Shown here: one piece after another, positions 39,337 through 43,334 of the stretch
Position numbering within the stretch: position 1 is the first letter of the stretch
Layout: every line of letters begins with the position of its first letter
NCBI GenBank assembly: GCA_903924955.1
Contig: CAIYDK010000075.1
Coordinates: 1-43,334, forward strand
DNA length: 43,334 nucleotides
Reading direction: 5' to 3'
From: an uncultured beta proteobacterium
GTDB lineage: Bacteria > Pseudomonadota > Gammaproteobacteria > Burkholderiales > Burkholderiaceae_C
The notes under the pieces: generated by a model
The model's input: only the letters and a program-made list of their open reading frames with translations
Told to the model about the DNA's origin: nothing
Databases searched by the model: none
Made by a program: the position numbers and the translations under genes

Positions 39337-39996
39337 ATGCCACTGGACCAACTTCTGCTTTTTGTTGCAGCCGGCTTGCTGCTCAACCTCACACCGGGCC
39401 CTGACGTGCTGTACATCGTCGCCAACGCCCTGCGTGGCGGCGCCCGCGCCGGGATGGTGGCCGCACTGGGCATCACGGCCGGTTGCTTTGTCCATATTTT
39501 TGCCGCTGCCGTGGGCGTCAGTGCCCTGATGGCGGCGTCCGCCACGGCGTTCACCGTGCTCAAGTGGCTGGGCGCAGCCTATCTGGTCTATGTGGGCCTG
39601 CAATTGCTTCTGTCCAAAGCCGGGTCTGCTATCAAATTGGAAGCTTCTCACGCTGATTCCACGGGGGCTACCGGCCAGAATGCGTACAAGACTATTTTCC
39701 TTCAAGGCTTCTGGACGAATGCACTGAACCCGAAGGTGGCGCTGTTCTTTCTGGCCTTTCTGCCCCAGTTCATCGCGCCCGCAGTGGAGCACAAGCCGCT
39801 GGCCTTTTTGCTGCTGGGTCTGCTGTTCAACTTCAACGGCCTGTGGGTGAACCTGGGTTGGGCCATTGCGGCCGCCTGGCTGGCTAACCGGGCCAGCCTG
39901 TTCAAGAGCAGCCTGCACTGGCTGGACCGCGTGGCTGGCGCACTGTTCATCGGATTCGGAATCAAACTGGCGCTGACACAAGCGCCCAACGCATAG
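39337..39996 (+). CDS. LysE/RhtB-family exporter
   Basis: [67 protein letters not shown]. Confidence 0.93.
   Translation: MPLDQLLLFVAAGLLLNLTPGPDVLYIVANALRGGARAGMVAALGITAGCFVHIFAAAVGVSALMAASATAFTVLKWLGAAYLVYVGLQLLLSKAGSAIKLEASHADSTGATGQNAYKTIFLQGFWTNALNPKVALFFLAFLPQFIAPAVEHKPLAFLLLGLLFNFNGLWVNLGWAIAAAWLANRASLFKSSLHWLDRVAGALFIGFGIKLALTQAPNA
39628..39680 (+). repeat. Family A repeat inside lysE-type gene, forward, in frame
   Basis: GCTATCAAATTGGAAGCTTCTCACGCTGATTCCACGGGGGCTACCGGCCAGAA, encodes [18 protein letters not shown]. Confidence 0.8.
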
Positions 39997-40007
39997 AAGG
40001 AAACCCC

Positions 40008-41054
40008 ATGCCCACACTACTTGGCCAGATCACTCCGCAGGAGGCCCTGCAGCGCACCATTGAGCACCGTGAAATCTTCCACGACGAGATGCTGCACCTG
40101 ATGCGCCAGATCATGTCCGGCGAGATGTCGCCCGTGATGATGGCCGCGCTGATCACCGGACTGCGCGTCAAAAAGGAAACGATTGGCGAAATTTCGGCCG
40201 CAGCCGAAGTGATGCGCGAGTTTTCCACCAAGGTCGAGATCGCCGACAAAACCCACCTGGTGGACATTGTGGGCACCGGGGGTGACGGCTCGCATACGTT
40301 CAATATCTCCACCTGCTCGATGTTTGTGGCCGCCGCAGCCGGGGCCAAGGTCAGCAAGCACGGCGGGCGCAGTGTCAGCAGCAAGAGCGGCAGTGCCGAT
40401 GTGCTGGAGGCTTTGGGGCTGAACATCAACCTGTCGCCCGCGGCGATTGCCCGTTGCGTGGCCGAGCAGGGCATTGGCTTCATGTTTGCGCCCAACCACC
40501 ATCCCGCCATGAAGAATGTGGCGCCGGTGCGCAGGGAAATGGGTATCAAGACCATTTTCAATCTGCTGGGCCCGTTGACCAACCCGGCCAGCGCCCCCAA
40601 TATCCTGATGGGCGTGTTCCACGCCGATCTGGTGGGTATCCAGGTGCGCGTGATGCAGCGTCTGGGCGCCGAGCATGCGGTGGTGGTGTATGGCCGCGAT
40701 GGCATGGACGAAGTGAGCCTGGGAGCCTCTACCCTGGTGGGTGAGCTCAAGGACGGCAAGGTTACCGAGTACGAAATTCACCCGGAAGACTTCGGCATGG
40801 TCATGGCCAGCAACCGTGCGCTGAAGGTGGAAACCGCCGAGGATTCCAAGGCCATGCTCATGGGTGTACTGGACAACCAGGCCGGTGCGCCCAAGGACAT
40901 TGTCGTGCTCAACGCCGGTGTGGCGCTGTACGCGGCCAACGTGGCGCCGAGCATGATGGAGGGTATACAGTTGGCGCGCACCGCCATTGAATCCGGTGCG
41001 GCCAAAGCCAAACTGCAGGCACTGATCAAACTATCGGGCGAACTCGCGCAGTGA
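40008..41054 (+). CDS. trpD: Anthranilate phosphoribosyltransferase
   Basis: [52 protein letters not shown]. Confidence 0.97.
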   Translation: MPTLLGQITPQEALQRTIEHREIFHDEMLHLMRQIMSGEMSPVMMAALITGLRVKKETIGEISAAAEVMREFSTKVEIADKTHLVDIVGTGGDGSHTFNISTCSMFVAAAAGAKVSKHGGRSVSSKSGSADVLEALGLNINLSPAAIARCVAEQGIGFMFAPNHHPAMKNVAPVRREMGIKTIFNLLGPLTNPASAPNILMGVFHADLVGIQVRVMQRLGAEHAVVVYGRDGMDEVSLGASTLVGELKDGKVTEYEIHPEDFGMVMASNRALKVETAEDSKAMLMGVLDNQAGAPKDIVVLNAGVALYAANVAPSMMEGIQLARTAIESGAAKAKLQALIKLSGELAQ

Positions 41055-41072
41055 TGTGCTCTGACCCCAACT
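41042..41072. repeat. Family B half-copy overlapping the trpD stop codon
   Basis: actcgcgcagtgatgtgctctgaccccaact; differs from the full copy by one C-to-T that creates the TGA used by trpD. Confidence 0.8.
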
Positions 41073-41081
41073 AAGACTGAA

Positions 41082-41128
41082 ACCTTGTGGGTCAGACCAC
41101 TCGCGCAGCGATGTGCTCTGACCCCAAC
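41082..41128. repeat. Family B hairpin repeat (47 nt) between trpD and trpC
   Basis: Identical to 13659-13705. Confidence 0.9.
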
Positions 41129-41143
41129 AAATTAAAATATGAC

Positions 41144-41932
41144 ATGAGCGACATTCTGGACAAAATTACCGCCGTCAAGCGCGAAGAGGTGGCGCAGGCG
41201 CTCACCCGCAAATCACTGGCGGTGGTGCGCGCCGACGCCGAGTCGCGGGTGCTGACGCGTGACTTTGTGGGTGCGCTCAGGGCCAAGATTGCGGCAGGCC
41301 GCCCCGCTGTGATTGCTGAAATCAAAAAAGCCAGCCCCAGCAAAGGCGTGCTGCGCGAAGACTTCATTCCGGCTGACATCGCGCAGTCCTACGCCGAGCA
41401 CGGTGCGGCCTGCTTGTCGGTCCTCACCGACGTGCAGTTTTTTCAGGGTGAGGTGGACTTCCTCAAGCAGGCGCGAGCCAGTTGCCAGTTGCCCGTGCTG
41501 CGCAAGGACTTCATGGTCGACCCGTACCAGATCTATGAATCGCGCGCCATGGGTGCAGATTGCATTTTGCTGATTGCCGCCTGCCTGGATGACGCGCAGA
41601 TGAAAGATCTGGAAGCTATCGCCCGCAGCCTGGACATGGCGGTGCTGGTGGAGGTGCACGATGGCGCCGAGCTGGAGCGTGCGCTCAAGCTGAAGACGCC
41701 GCTGATCGGCATCAACAATCGCAACCTGAAGACCTTTGAGGTAACGCTGGACACCACACTGGCGCTCAAAGCCCTGGTTCCGGCCGACCGCCTGCTGGTG
41801 ACCGAGAGCGGCATCCTCAATCGTGACGATGTGCTGCGCATGGCGGCGGCCGGCGTCAACGCCTTTCTGGTGGGCGAAGCCTTCATGCGTGCGCCAGACC
41901 CGGGCGAGGCGCTGGCGACATTGTTTGCCTGA
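41144..41932 (+). CDS. trpC: Indole-3-glycerol phosphate synthase
   Basis: [57 protein letters not shown]. Confidence 0.97.
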   Translation: MSDILDKITAVKREEVAQALTRKSLAVVRADAESRVLTRDFVGALRAKIAAGRPAVIAEIKKASPSKGVLREDFIPADIAQSYAEHGAACLSVLTDVQFFQGEVDFLKQARASCQLPVLRKDFMVDPYQIYESRAMGADCILLIAACLDDAQMKDLEAIARSLDMAVLVEVHDGAELERALKLKTPLIGINNRNLKTFEVTLDTTLALKALVPADRLLVTESGILNRDDVLRMAAAGVNAFLVGEAFMRAPDPGEALATLFA

Positions 41933-41963
41933 AGGCGTTGGGCGTCTAATTTTGTAGCGTTAT

Positions 41964-42752
41964 ATGCCCACTTTAAAAGGGCTACAGGCTGATTTCTTTC
42001 AAAAGCCTGGGCAGACAGATGCAGTTGAGGCGGCGCTTGGCGGTTGGAATCCTGAGCGATGGAGCGTTGCCCCTGATTGGAGGCCGACGCTTGACCATTT
42101 TTTGAACAGCGATGCGGGGCGCGACCTGGCGCAGTTCATTGCACAAAGGGTGGCAGACGGTGCCACCATCTACCCCGCCGAGCCGTTGCGTGCGTTGGCA
42201 CTGACGCCGTTGGCCAGCGTGCGGGTGGTGATTTTGGGTCAGGACCCCTACCACGGGCCTGGGCAGGCCGAAGGGTTGGCGTTTTCGGTGGCGCCCGGGG
42301 TTGCACGGCCGCCGTCTCTGCGCAACATTTTCAAGGAATTGGCCAGAGACCATTTGCAGGCGGGGGTCGTGTCAGCCGAGCCATCAGCCCCGGCGAATGG
42401 TTCGCTGCAGCGTTGGGCCCGGCAAGGCGTATTGCTGCTGAACACCTGCCTCACGGTCGAGCAGGGTCAACCCGCCAGTCACGCCAATCGCGGTTGGGAG
42501 GTGTTGACCGATTCAATCGTTCGTGCAGTTTTGAAAAATACGAGACCCGTTGTATTCATGCTGTGGGGTGCACATGCACAAAAAATGGCGACCACGGTGC
42601 GGGCGGCGCAGGGGCGTCACGCAGTGCTTTGCGCCAATCATCCTTCGCCACTTTCGGCGTTGCGCCCTCCACAGCCCTTTATCGGGTGCGGCCACTTCAG
42701 TCAGGCCAATGACTTTCTGCAAAAATCAGGTGAGTCTGCCGTGGATTGGTGA
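41964..42752 (+). CDS. ung: Uracil-DNA glycosylase
   Basis: VRVVILGQDPYHGPGQAEGLAFSV, GVLLLNTCLTVEQGQPASHANRGWE, HPSPLSALR. Confidence 0.95.
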   Translation: MPTLKGLQADFFQKPGQTDAVEAALGGWNPERWSVAPDWRPTLDHFLNSDAGRDLAQFIAQRVADGATIYPAEPLRALALTPLASVRVVILGQDPYHGPGQAEGLAFSVAPGVARPPSLRNIFKELARDHLQAGVVSAEPSAPANGSLQRWARQGVLLLNTCLTVEQGQPASHANRGWEVLTDSIVRAVLKNTRPVVFMLWGAHAQKMATTVRAAQGRHAVLCANHPSPLSALRPPQPFIGCGHFSQANDFLQKSGESAVDW

Positions 42753-42754
42753 CG

Positions 42755-42780
42755 CGATTGCCACGAACTTTCGGCAATCG
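42755..42780. terminator. Hairpin after ung
   Basis: CGATTGCC ... GGCAATCG 8-bp perfect inverted repeat just after the ung stop; no clear T-run. Confidence 0.4.
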
Positions 42781-42793
42781 GGCAAAAAGGTGG

Positions 42794-42799
42794 CATAAT
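42794..42799 (+). promoter_or_regulatory. Candidate -10 (CATAAT) for the tRNA-tuf operon
   Basis: ggtggcataatccgggg upstream of tRNA-Tyr; -35 not clear. Confidence 0.4.
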
Positions 42800-42813
42800 C
42801 CGGGGTTCACCTT

Positions 42814-42899
42814 GGAGAGGTGGCCGAGTGGTTAATGGCAGCAGACTGTAAATCTGCCCTCTTACGAGTACGCTGGTTCGAATCCAGCCCTCTCCACCA
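42814..42899 (+). tRNA. tRNA-Tyr (GTA)
   Basis: GGAGAGG...CTGTAAATC anticodon loop, long variable arm, GGTTCGAATCC T-loop, CCTCTCC ACCA. Confidence 0.95.
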
Positions 42900-42948
42900 G
42901 TGATGTGCTGATATTGGATATGTAAGGAATCTTCCTAAGGAAGCCTGT

Positions 42949-43022
42949 GCGGGGTTCGTATAGTGGTAATACCTTAGCCTTCCAAGCTAAAGCGAGGAGT
43001 TCGATTCTCCTACCCCGCTCCA
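42949..43022 (+). tRNA. tRNA-Gly (TCC)
   Basis: GCGGGGT...CTTCCAAG anticodon loop, GTTCGATTC, ACCCCGC TCCA. Confidence 0.95.
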
Positions 43023-43057
43023 TAGTCGGTTCGTTGCGTCAGGTTGTTAAAGAATTT

Positions 43058-43132
<75 letters not shown>

Positions 43133-43211
43133 GGTTTGTGCGCGGCCAGCGCTGTGTTGGTTTAGCGACGAATGTTGTTGATTTGAATCCATTACTTTTC
43201 GGAGTCTGACA

Positions 43212-43334
43212 ATGGGAAAAGAAAAATTCACACGTACCAAGCCCCACGTGAACGTGGGCACGATTGGCCACGTTGACCACGGCAAGACCACGCTGACAGC
43301 GGCCATCACCTCGGTGCTGGCATCCAAGTTCGGC
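43212..43334 (+). CDS. tuf: Elongation factor Tu, N-terminal fragment (3' truncated by window)
   Basis: [41 protein letters not shown]. Confidence 0.97.
   Translation, partial: MGKEKFTRTKPHVNVGTIGHVDHGKTTLTAAITSVLASKFG

Noticed and set aside
42901-42948. ctTCCtaaGGAag hairpin between tRNA-Tyr and tRNA-Gly as a regulatory element
   Set aside because: Short spacer hairpins are normal in polycistronic tRNA precursors

Overview
This 43.3 kb window has the gene content and order of a betaproteobacterial chromosome, probably Comamonadaceae (inference from gene neighbourhoods and repeat families). It is mostly housekeeping: a TonB receptor C-terminus, phaM, a FIST protein, tgt / HD-GYP / queA, recG, oxyR, ubiA, psiF-like, argS, SPOR, dsbA, a two-domain polyP:AMP phosphotransferase, lptA-lptB-rpoN, a THUMP methyltransferase, a PIN protein, a UPF0149/SEC-C protein, two MCPs, a LysR/NAD-binding divergent pair, pgpA, thiL, apaG, rpe, GGDEF-EAL, two tandem chalcone-isomerase-like genes, trpE-trpG-ltaE-lysE-trpD-trpC-ung, tRNA-Tyr/Gly/Thr and the 5' end of tuf. 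No prophage, transposase, CRISPR array or defence island is visible. The most unusual signal is three dispersed short repeat families that run through genes. (A) A ~50 bp element (core GCTATcAATTtgATAGCTgcttgCGCAtattccacgGGGGCTAgcGGCCAA) occurs six times, five inside reading frames. Forward copies in rpoN, thiL and a lysE-type gene use one frame (A-x-x-x-x-A-x-x-x-x-x-[AT]-G-[AS]-[ST]-G-Q). Reverse copies in ltaE and the PIN gene share another frame. This resembles the Rickettsia palindromic elements that insert peptide cassettes into proteins. (B) A TCTGACCCC hairpin element is found after argS, at the trpD stop codon/trpD-trpC junction, and as a related palindrome in-frame in queA. (C) A GGGCCGCCCC...GCAGCGGnnGAGCGTGGGGGC element abuts the rpoN start codon. 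Other candidates are a near-leaderless Trp-Pro-Trp leader ORF upstream of trpE, a shared GAAC-N4-GTTC operator before both chalcone-isomerase-like paralogues, and a CheR-tether-like C-terminus (DWETF) on one of two MCPs. All calls are from reading the sequence; no database search was possible.
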